Shown piece after piece: positions 8,379 to 16,802 of a stretch of 64,000 bases of DNA. Each line of letters starts with the position of its first letter. Within the stretch, counting starts at the first letter, position 1. The position numbers were made by a program, and so were the translations under genes. Below the pieces are notes generated by a model. It saw only the letters and a list, made by a program, of their open reading frames with translations, made no database searches and was not told where the DNA came from. The DNA comes from Chryseolinea sp. (GTDB taxonomy: Bacteria; Bacteroidota; Bacteroidia; Cytophagales; Cyclobacteriaceae): the NCBI GenBank assembly GCA_025923195.1, contig JAICGJ010000001.1:62001-126000 (forward strand), given 5' to 3'.

Positions 8379-9601
8379 TCGCATGAAGCAATTGCAGTTG
8401 CCGCAATGTAGGCGGTGGTCCATGCACTCTGAAAATTAAATCCGCCGGTCTCTCCATCAATATTCAATACTTCGCCAGCAAAGTAAATATTCTTTACCCT
8501 GTTGCTTTCCATCGTTGTAAGATCAACCTCCTCCAGTTCGACGCCACCACAGGTTACGAATTCTTCTTTGAATGTGGTTTTGCCCTTGATGTCAAAAGGA
8601 CATCGAATGAGAAGTTCCACAAGTTTGTTTATTTTCTTTTGCGTTAATTCAGACCAGGTCTTTGAAACATCGACCTCGGCCAGCTCACATAGCCGTTGAC
8701 TCAACCTTTGCGGAAGTGAGAACAAACTATCCGACAAAATTTTTTGTCTTGATCTCAAGGACTTATACTCAACCAGACGAAGTCTGACCTGCTCTTCGCC
8801 AAGACCGCCCGTCCAATCTACGAGTACTATAAAGTTATAACTTACGGCATGAAGATACTCCGCTGCCCACGCTGAAAGCTTAATGACGGCTGGCCCACTT
8901 AATCCCCAGTGCGTCAGCAAAACCGGGCCGCGCTGCAAAAGTTTTGTTCCCTGAATCCTGACCTCGGCATGAGGTACTGAGACGCCCATTAAGTCTTTGA
9001 ATTTTTTATCGGCGTCATTGAATGTGAACAAAGACGGTATGGGTTCCTTGACAGCATGATTTAGACGGGCTATCCAGTCATACGCTGAATGCTTCGCGTT
9101 TCCGCCTGAGGCTATTAGAATTTTTTTTGCTTTATAAATCTGACCATCAGAAGTCCTAACATTAAATCCCGCTAACGCCCGGTCTATCTGGCACACGTCC
9201 TTGGCTGTTTCAATCCGGATACCTAACCGCTGAACTTCTTTATTGAAGCAGTCAATAATAGTTTGAGACGAATTTGTGGTAGGGAATATTCTCCCGTCAC
9301 TTTCAGATTTCAACGGTACGCCTCTCGAGGCAAACCATTGCACCACGTGTTCCGCGTGATAAATCTTGAACAATTTCTTGAGTGCCTTCTCACCACGTGG
9401 ATAATGCCGGGCCAAAATAAAAGGATTAAAATCATGATGTGTAACGTTGCAGCGTCCGCCACCGGAAATCCTGACCTTTGAGAGAACTTTCGTTGATTTT
9501 TCAAGTATGATGGTCTTTAGGTCAGGCTTTTTTTGAACTGCTTGAATCGCTCCGAAAAATCCTGCAGCACCGCCGCCTACAACGATTAGGTCAAATTGCA
9601 T
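8375..9601 (-). CDS. HI0933-family NAD(P)/FAD-dependent oxidoreductase
   Basis: The 408-residue protein opens with a Rossmann FAD site GGGAAG (9-14) after strand FDLIVVG, continues with VRISGGGRCNVT near 43-54, and ends with FAGEVLNIDGETGGFNFQSA, the flavin-contact signature of the HI0933/YhiN family. Members are widespread flavoproteins of uncertain substrate, sometimes annotated as aminoacetone oxidase family. The gene is convergent with the LD-carboxypeptidase and divergent from the methyltransferase at 9705. Function beyond flavin binding cannot be read from the sequence. Confidence 0.9.
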   Translation of the reverse strand: MQFDLIVVGGGAAGFFGAIQAVQKKPDLKTIILEKSTKVLSKVRISGGGRCNVTHHDFNPFILARHYPRGEKALKKLFKIYHAEHVVQWFASRGVPLKSESDGRIFPTTNSSQTIIDCFNKEVQRLGIRIETAKDVCQIDRALAGFNVRTSDGQIYKAKKILIASGGNAKHSAYDWIARLNHAVKEPIPSLFTFNDADKKFKDLMGVSVPHAEVRIQGTKLLQRGPVLLTHWGLSGPAVIKLSAWAAEYLHAVSYNFIVLVDWTGGLGEEQVRLRLVEYKSLRSRQKILSDSLFSLPQRLSQRLCELAEVDVSKTWSELTQKKINKLVELLIRCPFDIKGKTTFKEEFVTCGGVELEEVDLTTMESNRVKNIYFAGEVLNIDGETGGFNFQSAWTTAYIAATAIASCD

Positions 9602-9630
9602 TTGACAGTTACTTATTTATTGCGTTTTAT

Positions 9631-9638
9631 CAAAGTTA
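9631..9638 (-). promoter_or_regulatory. -7 box for the HI0933-family gene
   Basis: Read on the minus strand the site is TAACTTTG, an exact TAnnTTTG, 29 bases upstream of the start at 9601. A TTG (plus-strand CAA at 9662-9664) lies 23 bases further upstream, at the loose end of the accepted spacing. Confidence 0.45.
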
Positions 9639-9674
9639 AAAACTGTCAATTCAAACAGGTACAAAGACATTGTT

Positions 9675-9682
9675 TAATTTTG
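9675..9682 (+). promoter_or_regulatory. -7 box for the THUMP-like methyltransferase gene
   Basis: TAATTTTG is an exact TAnnTTTG match 22 bases before the TTG start at 9705. No TTG is present at the -33 position. It forms a divergent pair with the box at 9631-9638. Confidence 0.35.
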
Positions 9683-9704
9683 ATCCGCGCTAACTGGAAA
9701 TCGC

Positions 9705-10916
9705 TTGATCAACTTCTTACTTTCTGCTCGGGCTCAGTCATTCATTGAAGAACATTATCACGATGACCCTACCCAGCTTCTTTTGAAATACAAATCTGTT
9801 TTTGATATCCCTACCTCGGCAATCGTTGATCAGATCGTCGGAAGAAAAAAAGCGAAAGATAAGCTCCCATCCTGGTACGCTGAAAAAAAGATAATATATC
9901 CCCGAGGACTACATATTGAACAGGCCTCCTCAGAAAGGGCGGCCCTGAACAAGGTCGAGCTGGTCAAGAAAGAATTAGGGGCCGACATGCATAAGAAAAC
10001 TTTGGTTGATCTGACCGGCGGGTTCGGAATCGACAGCTTCTTTTTCAGTCGGCGCTTTAGGGAGGTCAACTTTGTTGAGCCTGATACAATACTGCTTGAG
10101 ATTGCAAAACATAACCATGCCGTGTTGGGAGCCTCTAATATCAGGTATTATAACATGACATCGGAGGACTTCTTAAGATCATCACCCATTGATGATAGAT
10201 GTGACTTGATTTATATCGACCCATCCAGGAGGAGGAAGGGTGATCGAAAAGTGTTTTCCTTTGATCAGTGTGAACCTGACGTGGTTGCACTTCAACCGCA
10301 GATTTGGCGCACATGTAATAATCTTTTAGTAAAATCATCTCCTCTTCTTGACATTCAAAAGGGACTAAATGAATTACGGGGTGTTAAAAAAATATTTATC
10401 GTTTCCATACACGGAGAGTGTAAAGAACTATTGTTCTATTGTGAAAAATCTTTTCAGTCGGAGCCTCTTCTGGTAGCAATTAATCTAAACGACGAAAGTT
10501 CTGAGTTTTCATTTTTAGCTTCGGAAGAACGCAAGGCGGAAATCTCCTATCATGATCCGCTGATATATCTATATGAACCTAATTCATCCCTCTTAAAGAG
10601 CGGATGTTTTAAATTAATTGGCTCCCGTTTCAAATTATTCAAACTCCATCCAAACACACATCTCTACACCTCAGAAAGTTTCATTAAAGATTTTCCAGGA
10701 AGGATTTTTCAAATCACATCATACATGAAATTCGACCCTAAAAAAATACTGACTTCTTTTGAGGAAGGAAAAGCAAATATTTTAACACGAAATTATCCAT
10801 TACGTGTCGACGAAATCCGTAAGCAGACTGGCTTGAAGGATGGCGGGCCAAGATTTCTCATTGGATGCACGGGAATGAGTAAGAAATTTCTGATGGTCGC
10901 GTTTAGCGTCAAATAG
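9705..10916 (+). CDS. class I SAM-dependent methyltransferase with THUMP-like C-terminus
   Basis: The 403-residue cytoplasmic protein has an all-helical N-terminal region (1-95), a Rossmann methyltransferase core with motif I DLTGGFGID at 102-110, acidic strand FVEP that would hold the SAM ribose, and IYIDPSRR near 172 resembling the catalytic motif IV. The last ~100 residues fit the THUMP-like domain attached to this family in Bacteroidota. It is probably an RNA methyltransferase, but the target is unknown. Initiation is at TTG 9705, the only start upstream of the conserved helical region; ATG codons lie too far downstream. The 3' end overlaps the convergent TlpA-like gene by 8 bases. Confidence 0.8.
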   Translation: MINFLLSARAQSFIEEHYHDDPTQLLLKYKSVFDIPTSAIVDQIVGRKKAKDKLPSWYAEKKIIYPRGLHIEQASSERAALNKVELVKKELGADMHKKTLVDLTGGFGIDSFFFSRRFREVNFVEPDTILLEIAKHNHAVLGASNIRYYNMTSEDFLRSSPIDDRCDLIYIDPSRRRKGDRKVFSFDQCEPDVVALQPQIWRTCNNLLVKSSPLLDIQKGLNELRGVKKIFIVSIHGECKELLFYCEKSFQSEPLLVAINLNDESSEFSFLASEERKAEISYHDPLIYLYEPNSSLLKSGCFKLIGSRFKLFKLHPNTHLYTSESFIKDFPGRIFQITSYMKFDPKKILTSFEEGKANILTRNYPLRVDEIRKQTGLKDGGPRFLIGCTGMSKKFLMVAFSVK

Positions 10917-11403
10917 CCTGGAGAATCGTTTCTATAGCTACCTCGCCATTAAATTTCTTCACAAGTTTCTGATCAGAATAAATGTAAACAGATGGCGCCG
11001 GTATGGGACCAAAATTTTTGATAACATCATCCACAGTGGTGGATGCAAACTTGACATTGCCATGACCCAGTAAGTCATATGATTTTCCAAATGCCTCGAT
11101 AGAGGGCAGTTGATCTGATGATATAAAGTACAATGAATAGTCTTTGAATTCATCCAGGTGCTGCCGGATTTCTCTGGCCTCGCGTTGACAATGATCGCAA
11201 TCCGGCTGAAAAAGTATAAGAATTGCCTTTCCTTTCAGCTGACTCAGATTTATGTGAGTTCTGTCAGGAGTCAATACGGTCATTTTTGGCAAGTCATTCG
11301 TCGTGGTCGAGACGAGTTCTTCGGTGACTTTGTTTTTTGAAGGTCCTGAGCAGGATAATAACATAATTGTCAAAACCAAACTCGACAGTAGACAAAGTCT
11401 CAT
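10909..11403 (-). CDS. TlpA-like thioredoxin-fold lipoprotein
   Basis: From the ATG at 11403 the product has 164 residues: a lipoprotein signal peptide with Cys18 in LLSC, then a thioredoxin fold with active-site CDHC (69-72) and the cis-Pro region PIPAPSVYIY. It should act as an envelope thiol-disulfide or peroxidase-like reductase. An open frame reaches 34 codons further upstream, but that would bury the signal peptide. The ATG overlaps the stop of the small membrane protein gene (ATGA), so the two are translationally coupled. The 3' end overlaps the methyltransferase gene by 8 bases. Confidence 0.82.
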   Translation of the reverse strand: MRLCLLSSLVLTIMLLSCSGPSKNKVTEELVSTTTNDLPKMTVLTPDRTHINLSQLKGKAILILFQPDCDHCQREAREIRQHLDEFKDYSLYFISSDQLPSIEAFGKSYDLLGHGNVKFASTTVDDVIKNFGPIPAPSVYIYSDQKLVKKFNGEVAIETILQAI

Positions 11404-11594
11404 ATAGAAATCAATCGGATTAACGAATATAGAAAAATACATAAGATAGCGCCTGTGCCATATAGCTTTATTACCATTCGGCGGTTTTGCACCTCTTGCC
11501 ACCACAGCATCCTATGAGGTGTGATAAGCCCTATTATAAGCAACGAAAATAATACCGTTCCAGTCCATAAAAAGATGGTTTGAAGATTATCCAC
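11400..11594 (-). CDS. small two-helix membrane protein
   Basis: This 64-residue protein has two hydrophobic segments (about 6-25 and 46-62) joined by a polar loop PHRMLWWQEVQNRRMV rich in Trp and Arg. Its TGA stop overlaps the ATG of the downstream thioredoxin-fold lipoprotein (ATGA), which is good evidence that the reading frame is used. The start is GTG at 11594. The layout recalls short DUF6199-type membrane proteins but I cannot assign a family with confidence. It could be a partner that anchors or regulates the redox lipoprotein; this is inference from coupling only. Confidence 0.65.
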   Translation of the reverse strand: MDNLQTIFLWTGTVLFSLLIIGLITPHRMLWWQEVQNRRMVIKLYGTGAILCIFLYSLIRLISI

Positions 11595-11624
11595 CTTCTA
11601 AAATTAATAGAAATCCACCCACTC

Positions 11625-11656
11625 TTGGAGAACGAAGATTGTAAATATTATCTTTG
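11625..11656 (+). promoter_or_regulatory. mfd promoter
   Basis: TTG at 11625-11627 and TATCTTTG at 11649-11656 are separated by 21 bases, fitting the Bacteroidota promoter TTG-N19-23-TAnnTTTG. It is the best complete promoter match that I found in the window. Transcription would start about 11663, leaving a leader of roughly 17 bases before the GTG start of mfd. Confidence 0.65.
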
Positions 11657-11679
11657 CACCCTTTCCTTAAATTAGTGAA

Positions 11680-14600
11680 GTGAGGGTGAGCGATTTTTTG
11701 AATTATTACAAGGCAGATGGTTTCATCAAGACCGTAGCTGCGGAGATTGCTTTGCTTTCCAATACGAAAATTCAGTTGAAAGGCCTCTCCGGCAGTCTCG
11801 ATGCCGTGATACTCTCTTCGATTTTTAAAATTCACCCCCAGGACTATATCGTTGTTTTACATGACAGAGACGAGGCCTCTTACTTCCAAAATGACTTACA
11901 GAATTTATTATCGCGAGAAATTCTGTTGTTCCCGCTTTCCTACAAACGTCCATACGAGTTTGATGAAATAGAAAATGCAAACGTGCTTATGCGCACTGAA
12001 GTTCTGAATCGCCTCTCGAACAAAACAACAGCAGAGATCATTGTTACGTACCCTGAAGCCCTCGCAGAAAAAGTCATCAATAAGAGATCATTGGCCAAGA
12101 ATACTTTCTCAGTTAAGCTAAAGGAAAAACTGGACTTGAACTTTCTGGAGGAGTTCCTGCATACTTACGACTTTGAAAAGACGGATTTTGTCTATGAAGC
12201 AGGTCAATTTGCCATTCGGGGGGGTATAATAGATATCTTCTCATTCGCCTATGAGTATCCGTATCGAATAGAATTGTTTGGTAACGAAGTTGATAGTATC
12301 AGGACATTTGATCCTGGATCACAGCTGTCAGTAGAAGCTTTGCAGACAGTGAATATCATTCCAAATATTCAATCAAAGCTGATGAATGATGAACGTCAAT
12401 CCTTTTTTGAGTTCATTCCAGTAGACACACGGTTATGGTTCAAGGACTATCTGCTCACACGCGATGTGGTTCAAAAAAGCTTTGACAAGGTTGACGAGTC
12501 TTTCAACAAAATAATTCATACCAGTGCAACTCAAGTCATTTCGTCACCGGAAAGGCTAGTGGATGATGGTGCCGCGTTCGCCCGCCATACTGCAAATTTT
12601 AAATGGATTGAGTTTGGCAACCGTTTCATGGCATTCGCATCAAGAGTGTTCGAGTTCCAATCATCATCGCAGCCATCCTTCAATAAGAATTTTGAAATGC
12701 TAGCGGGGGATCTCTACGATCACCAAAATCAAGGGTTCAAAAATTTCATCACCGCCGATGTCCCTCGGCAAAATGAACGACTTAAAGGAATTTTTGAAGA
12801 GATCAATCCTCATTTGAATTTTGAGCCGCTTGATTTTTCGCTGCGACAAGGGTACGTGGATTCTCTCCTCCGTATTGTTTGCTATACCGATCATCAGATC
12901 TTTGAGCGCTTTCACAGGTATAGGGCAAAAGAGAAATTTTCAAAATCGAAGGCCTTAACCCTTCGCGAGCTCCAGACGCTTCAACCGGGAGATTTCGTCA
13001 CGCACATCGATTTTGGCATCGCCAAGTTTGCAGGCCTTGAGAAAAAAGAAACGAACGGACATGAGCAGGAGGCGATACGGCTAGTCTACAAAGACGATGA
13101 TCTATTATATGTAAGCATTCACTCACTGCACAAGATCTCTAAGTATTCGGGTAAGGAGGGAGCGCCGCCCATTATCAGCAAACTCGGTTCACAGGAGTGG
13201 GAAAATAAAAAAGCTAAAGCGAAAAAACGAGTCAAGGATATTGCGAAGGAATTGATTGAACTTTATGCCAAGAGAAAATCCGCGCCGGGTTTTGCTTATG
13301 CTCCAGACGGATTTTTGCAAGCTGAACTTGAGTCGTCATTCATGTACGAGGATACACCGGATCAGGCCAGAGCTACCGAGGACGTAAAGAAGGATATGGA
13401 ACAGCCGCATCCCATGGATCGACTAGTCTGCGGCGATGTGGGCTTTGGTAAAACAGAAGTAGCTATAAGAGCTGCTTTCAAGGCAGCAACAGAAGGAAAG
13501 CAAGTTGCTGTACTGGTACCGACGACAATTCTGGCTATGCAACACTTCCGGACCTTTAGTGAAAGGTTATCTAATTTTCCTATCACGATAGAATACATTT
13601 CCAGGTTCAAGACAGACAAAGAAATCAAACAGATCCTGGAATCAGTCAGAGAAGGAAAAGTCAACATCTTGATCGGCACTCACAGGGTTGTCAGCACTGA
13701 TGTAAATTTCAAGAACCTTGGCTTGCTAGTCATTGACGAAGAGCAGAAATTCGGTGTAAAAGTTAAGGATCGTTTAAAGGAATTGAAGGTTAACGTTGAC
13801 GTACTGACATTGACGGCAACGCCTATTCCCCGCACACTTCATTTCTCTCTTATGGGTGCGCGTGATCTAAGCATCATATCCACCCCTCCGCCAAACCGGC
13901 AGCCGGTCACAACCGAGCTTCACACGTTCAACGAGGTGGTTATACGCGATGCTATTAGTTACGAATTAAAAAGAGGGGGCCAGGTGTTCTTTGTACACAA
14001 TCGCGTGAGTGACATAGAATCCATGGCCAATAATATTTATAAGCTAGTGCCGGATTCGCGAATTGGCATCGCGCATGGCCAAATGGACGGAGACAAGCTT
14101 GAGAAAGTAATGGTTAAGTTCATAGATGGTGAATATGATGTGCTCGTGTCAACGAATATCATAGAGTCAGGTCTTGATATCCCAAATGCCAACACAATCA
14201 TGATAAATCAGGCCCATATGTTTGGAATGTCAGACTTGCATCAGATGCGCGGGCGCGTGGGACGTTCGAATAAGAAGGCTTTCTGCTACTTGTTGACTCC
14301 ACCCGCGTCGCTCCTGACTGCGGACTCAAGAAAGAGACTGGCTGCGTTAGAGGAGTTCTCAGAGTTGGGAGATGGGTTTAAGGTGGCGATGCGCGATCTG
14401 GACATTCGTGGTGCAGGAAATCTTTTAGGAGGAGAGCAAAGCGGATTTATCACGGATCTCGGATTCGATACTTATCATAAGATTTTGGATGATGCCATTC
14501 AGGAACTGAAGGAGACCGATTTCAAAGATCTTTTCAAGGAAGAACTTCATGAAAAAGCGAAGTATGTGGTTCAGGATTGTGTTATTGAAACCGACCTTGA

Positions 14601-15054
14601 GATCCTGATACCTGATGTCTATGTCAATAATATCAGTGAACGACTGCAACTGTATTCGAGGCTTGACAACATCAAGGACGAGGGGCAGCTGTCAGAATTT
14701 ACAAATGAGATCCGTGATCGATTTGGCCCTCTGCCAACGCCCGTACTCGAGCTTGTAAGTACCGTCCGGCTGCGCTGGTTAGGCGAACTCTTGGGATTTG
14801 AAAAATTATCGCTGAAGAATGAGACTCTGCGCGCCTATTTTATCACCAATAACGATAATTATTTTAGTTCGGAAATTTTTGGGAAAATCCTTTCCTATGT
14901 TCAGCAGCATCCCCGACAATTTAAGATGAGGGATACGGCCGGTAAGGCTATGCTTTTGATGAATCAAATTAAAACTGTAGATGCGGCCATTGAATTGTTA
15001 AGCCGACTTGCCGATCAGCCTATCAAATCGGCAAGTGAGATCTTATCTAAATAA
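11680..15054 (+). CDS. mfd: transcription-repair coupling factor Mfd
   Basis: The 1124-residue ATP-driven translocase removes stalled RNA polymerase and recruits UvrA. The N-terminal UvrB-like part holds IRGGIIDIFSF and RIELFGNEVDSIRTFD. The CarD-like RNA polymerase interaction domain starts near 433 (LQPGDFVTHIDFGIAKF). The RecG-like motor has Walker A GDVGFGKT at 585-592 and the DEEQ box at 686-689, then SGLDIPNAN and the Q/RGRVGR motif VI. The TRCF C-terminal domain occupies the last ~150 residues. The start is GTG at 11680, with a second GTG two codons later equally possible. The 3' end overlaps a small convergent gene by 40 bases. Confidence 0.96.
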   Translation: MRVSDFLNYYKADGFIKTVAAEIALLSNTKIQLKGLSGSLDAVILSSIFKIHPQDYIVVLHDRDEASYFQNDLQNLLSREILLFPLSYKRPYEFDEIENANVLMRTEVLNRLSNKTTAEIIVTYPEALAEKVINKRSLAKNTFSVKLKEKLDLNFLEEFLHTYDFEKTDFVYEAGQFAIRGGIIDIFSFAYEYPYRIELFGNEVDSIRTFDPGSQLSVEALQTVNIIPNIQSKLMNDERQSFFEFIPVDTRLWFKDYLLTRDVVQKSFDKVDESFNKIIHTSATQVISSPERLVDDGAAFARHTANFKWIEFGNRFMAFASRVFEFQSSSQPSFNKNFEMLAGDLYDHQNQGFKNFITADVPRQNERLKGIFEEINPHLNFEPLDFSLRQGYVDSLLRIVCYTDHQIFERFHRYRAKEKFSKSKALTLRELQTLQPGDFVTHIDFGIAKFAGLEKKETNGHEQEAIRLVYKDDDLLYVSIHSLHKISKYSGKEGAPPIISKLGSQEWENKKAKAKKRVKDIAKELIELYAKRKSAPGFAYAPDGFLQAELESSFMYEDTPDQARATEDVKKDMEQPHPMDRLVCGDVGFGKTEVAIRAAFKAATEGKQVAVLVPTTILAMQHFRTFSERLSNFPITIEYISRFKTDKEIKQILESVREGKVNILIGTHRVVSTDVNFKNLGLLVIDEEQKFGVKVKDRLKELKVNVDVLTLTATPIPRTLHFSLMGARDLSIISTPPPNRQPVTTELHTFNEVVIRDAISYELKRGGQVFFVHNRVSDIESMANNIYKLVPDSRIGIAHGQMDGDKLEKVMVKFIDGEYDVLVSTNIIESGLDIPNANTIMINQAHMFGMSDLHQMRGRVGRSNKKAFCYLLTPPASLLTADSRKRLAALEEFSELGDGFKVAMRDLDIRGAGNLLGGEQSGFITDLGFDTYHKILDDAIQELKETDFKDLFKEELHEKAKYVVQDCVIETDLEILIPDVYVNNISERLQLYSRLDNIKDEGQLSEFTNEIRDRFGPLPTPVLELVSTVRLRWLGELLGFEKLSLKNETLRAYFITNNDNYFSSEIFGKILSYVQQHPRQFKMRDTAGKAMLLMNQIKTVDAAIELLSRLADQPIKSASEILSK

Positions 15055-15275
15055 GGCTCTAAGCCAATCGCTTTATCAAAAGCATTAATCATAAGCACCT
15101 TTTGATACTTGGGCGAATAAAAAACCTCAATAAAGAAGCCCTCGGTATGGTAGAGGAAAACCTTGCAATCAGCGCAATTTCTTTGGGCCAAATAATTGCC
15201 ATAAAAGGTAATAACATCACATTTCCTTTCGAACGGCATTACTCTGAAATTTTGAAGGGTAACCATATCGGTCAT
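15015..15275 (-). CDS. small conserved-looking cytoplasmic protein of unknown function
   Basis: The 86-residue product shows a balanced, protein-like composition with alternating strands (CKVFLYHTEGFFIEVFYSPKY) and Cys34/Cys37 in a CADC pair; no signal peptide or membrane segment is seen. The predicted fold would be alpha-beta. I do not recognise the family. Its last 40 bases run antisense to the end of mfd, and the opposing frame over the same region (15102-15284) looks like non-coding sequence. The start is ATG 15275, with a second ATG three codons in. Confidence 0.55.
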   Translation of the reverse strand: MTDMVTLQNFRVMPFERKCDVITFYGNYLAQRNCADCKVFLYHTEGFFIEVFYSPKYQKVLMINAFDKAIGLEPYLDKISLADLIG

Positions 15276-15521
15276 TTTTTATGACCTCTATTCAAAATTC
15301 TGTGCCACCCTGCTTAACGGCTCAAAATGTTAATTAATCTACCTTATCATAATCCTGACTTCCCAAAAATGGATTAGTTATTCCCGAAACAATAGATTAG
15401 TATTCTTTGCGTTCATAAAGAGCTACTCACATTCTATTACTGATTGACGAGAAAACTTGCACCAACTTGGAAAACATGCTTTTATGGCGTTATTTAGCAT
15501 TCATTAAACTCTAAAAATAAA
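15276..15521. other. intergenic region upstream of gldJ
   Basis: The 246-base AT-rich gap has no convincing gene. TATTCTTTG near 15405 is one base longer than the TAnnTTTG box. Two imperfect direct repeats, GATTAGTTATTC (15372) and GATTAGTATTC (15395), lie just before it 23 bases apart and might be regulator sites for gldJ. Confidence 0.3.
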
Positions 15522-16754
15522 ATGAAGTACTCTTTCAAGGTTGTCTTGTATGTGCTGGGTGGATCGGTAGTTTTATCTGCCTGTTCACTGTTCGGCGGAA
15601 AAGGCGGAAAGCCGACAGCTCAGAATCCCGGTCAAGTAAGTACGGCCACTGGGTTGGCGTACAATGACGAAGATCAGGGAGGTTTTATGGTGAATCCATA
15701 CGAAGGACAGCCGGATGCCCCCAATATGGTATTCATCGAAGGTGGACGAGCAGTGATGGGCTCATTTGAGGAAGACGTTATGTCTTACCGTGACAATATT
15801 GAAAGAACAGTTTCTGTGGCCTCCTTCTACATGGATGAAACGGAAATTGCCAACGTGCACTGGTTAGAGTATATGCACTACCTTGCTAAAGACTCGTCTC
15901 AAGAGGCATATCAGGATGCCCTACCCGACACTACTGTATGGGTTGGGAAACTTGCATTCAATGACCCTTATGTGGAGCATTACTTAAGATATCCCGGGTT
16001 CCGCTATTTCCCTGTGGTTGGTATCACTTGGAATCAGGCAAGCAAGTTTGCTGTCTGGAGGACCCGTGCCGTTAATATAAAGCTGGCTGAGGACGCCGGC
16101 GAGGAATATGCGGAGAGTGACGGACGTATTCCACTTGAGTCAGGAATAGTTGTTCCTGCCTACAGGCTTCCTACCGAAGCGGAATGGGAATACGCCGCGC
16201 AGGCATTGATAGGTACACAGTGGTTGGAGGAATTGCAAACGCACCAACGCATTTACCCCTGGGATGGACATGCAGTTCGAAATCCGTACGGAAAGCAAAT
16301 GGGATTCATGCTTGCAAATTTTAAACGCGGCCGCGGTGACTACGCTGGTATTGCGGGCCGCCTGAACGACGGCGCATTGATCACTTCGTATATATATGAG
16401 TACCCTCCCAATGACTATGGACTGTATAACATGGCAGGAAATGTTAGTGAATGGGTTCAAGATATTTACCGCCCCATGTCATACCAGGATTTTGACGATC
16501 TGAACCCAATCCGCAGAGATGGGTTCCTGGACCCTGCTTCTGGTGCAAATTCCGGCTATAACAGTGACTTTGAGAAGAACCCACAATCATTCACATCCTT
16601 GATTACAGATCGCGCTCGTGTTTACAAAGGGGGATCCTGGAAGGATGTGGCTTACTGGATGTCGCCAGGAACAAGAAGGTACCTTGATCAGGACTCTGCT
16701 ACTGCTACCATCGGATTTCGTTGCGCTATGATCCGTGCGGGTTCCAACTACTAA
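15522..16754 (+). CDS. gldJ: gliding motility lipoprotein GldJ
   Basis: The 410-residue protein has a lipoprotein signal peptide with Cys21 in LSAC and a formylglycine-generating-enzyme-like (SUMF1) fold: MVFIEGGRAVMGSFEEDVM, FYMDETEIANVHWLEYM, PVVGITWNQASKFAVWR, YRLPTEAEWEYAA, NMAGNVSEWVQD and GFRCAMIR follow in family order. The block between the second and third motifs (ALPDTTVWVGKLAFNDPYVEHYLRYPG region) is typical of GldJ rather than GldK. GldJ is needed for gliding and for stability of other type IX secretion components. It stands alone here; gldK-gldL-gldM-gldN are not in the window. It shares a bidirectional terminator with the comF-like gene. Confidence 0.9.
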   Translation: MKYSFKVVLYVLGGSVVLSACSLFGGKGGKPTAQNPGQVSTATGLAYNDEDQGGFMVNPYEGQPDAPNMVFIEGGRAVMGSFEEDVMSYRDNIERTVSVASFYMDETEIANVHWLEYMHYLAKDSSQEAYQDALPDTTVWVGKLAFNDPYVEHYLRYPGFRYFPVVGITWNQASKFAVWRTRAVNIKLAEDAGEEYAESDGRIPLESGIVVPAYRLPTEAEWEYAAQALIGTQWLEELQTHQRIYPWDGHAVRNPYGKQMGFMLANFKRGRGDYAGIAGRLNDGALITSYIYEYPPNDYGLYNMAGNVSEWVQDIYRPMSYQDFDDLNPIRRDGFLDPASGANSGYNSDFEKNPQSFTSLITDRARVYKGGSWKDVAYWMSPGTRRYLDQDSATATIGFRCAMIRAGSNY

Positions 16755-16775
16755 GGAAACGAATACATCAAGTCT

Positions 16776-16802
16776 AAAAACCCTGGACAACAGGGTTTTT
16801 TT
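16776..16802. terminator. bidirectional terminator between gldJ and the comF-like gene
   Basis: AAAAACCCTG (16776-16785) pairs perfectly with CAGGGTTTTT (16791-16800) around a 5-base loop, followed by two more T residues. Because both arms carry A/T runs the hairpin can stop transcription from both sides. The stop codon of the minus-strand comF-like gene (16801-16803) lies directly at the stem edge, so that gene ends inside the terminator tail. Confidence 0.85.

Noticed and set aside
9354-9404. CACGTG palindromes in the HI0933-family gene as further parS sites
   Set aside because: CACCACGTGTTC and CACCACGTGGAT share only the six-base centre with parS and lack the TTTC/GAAA arms.
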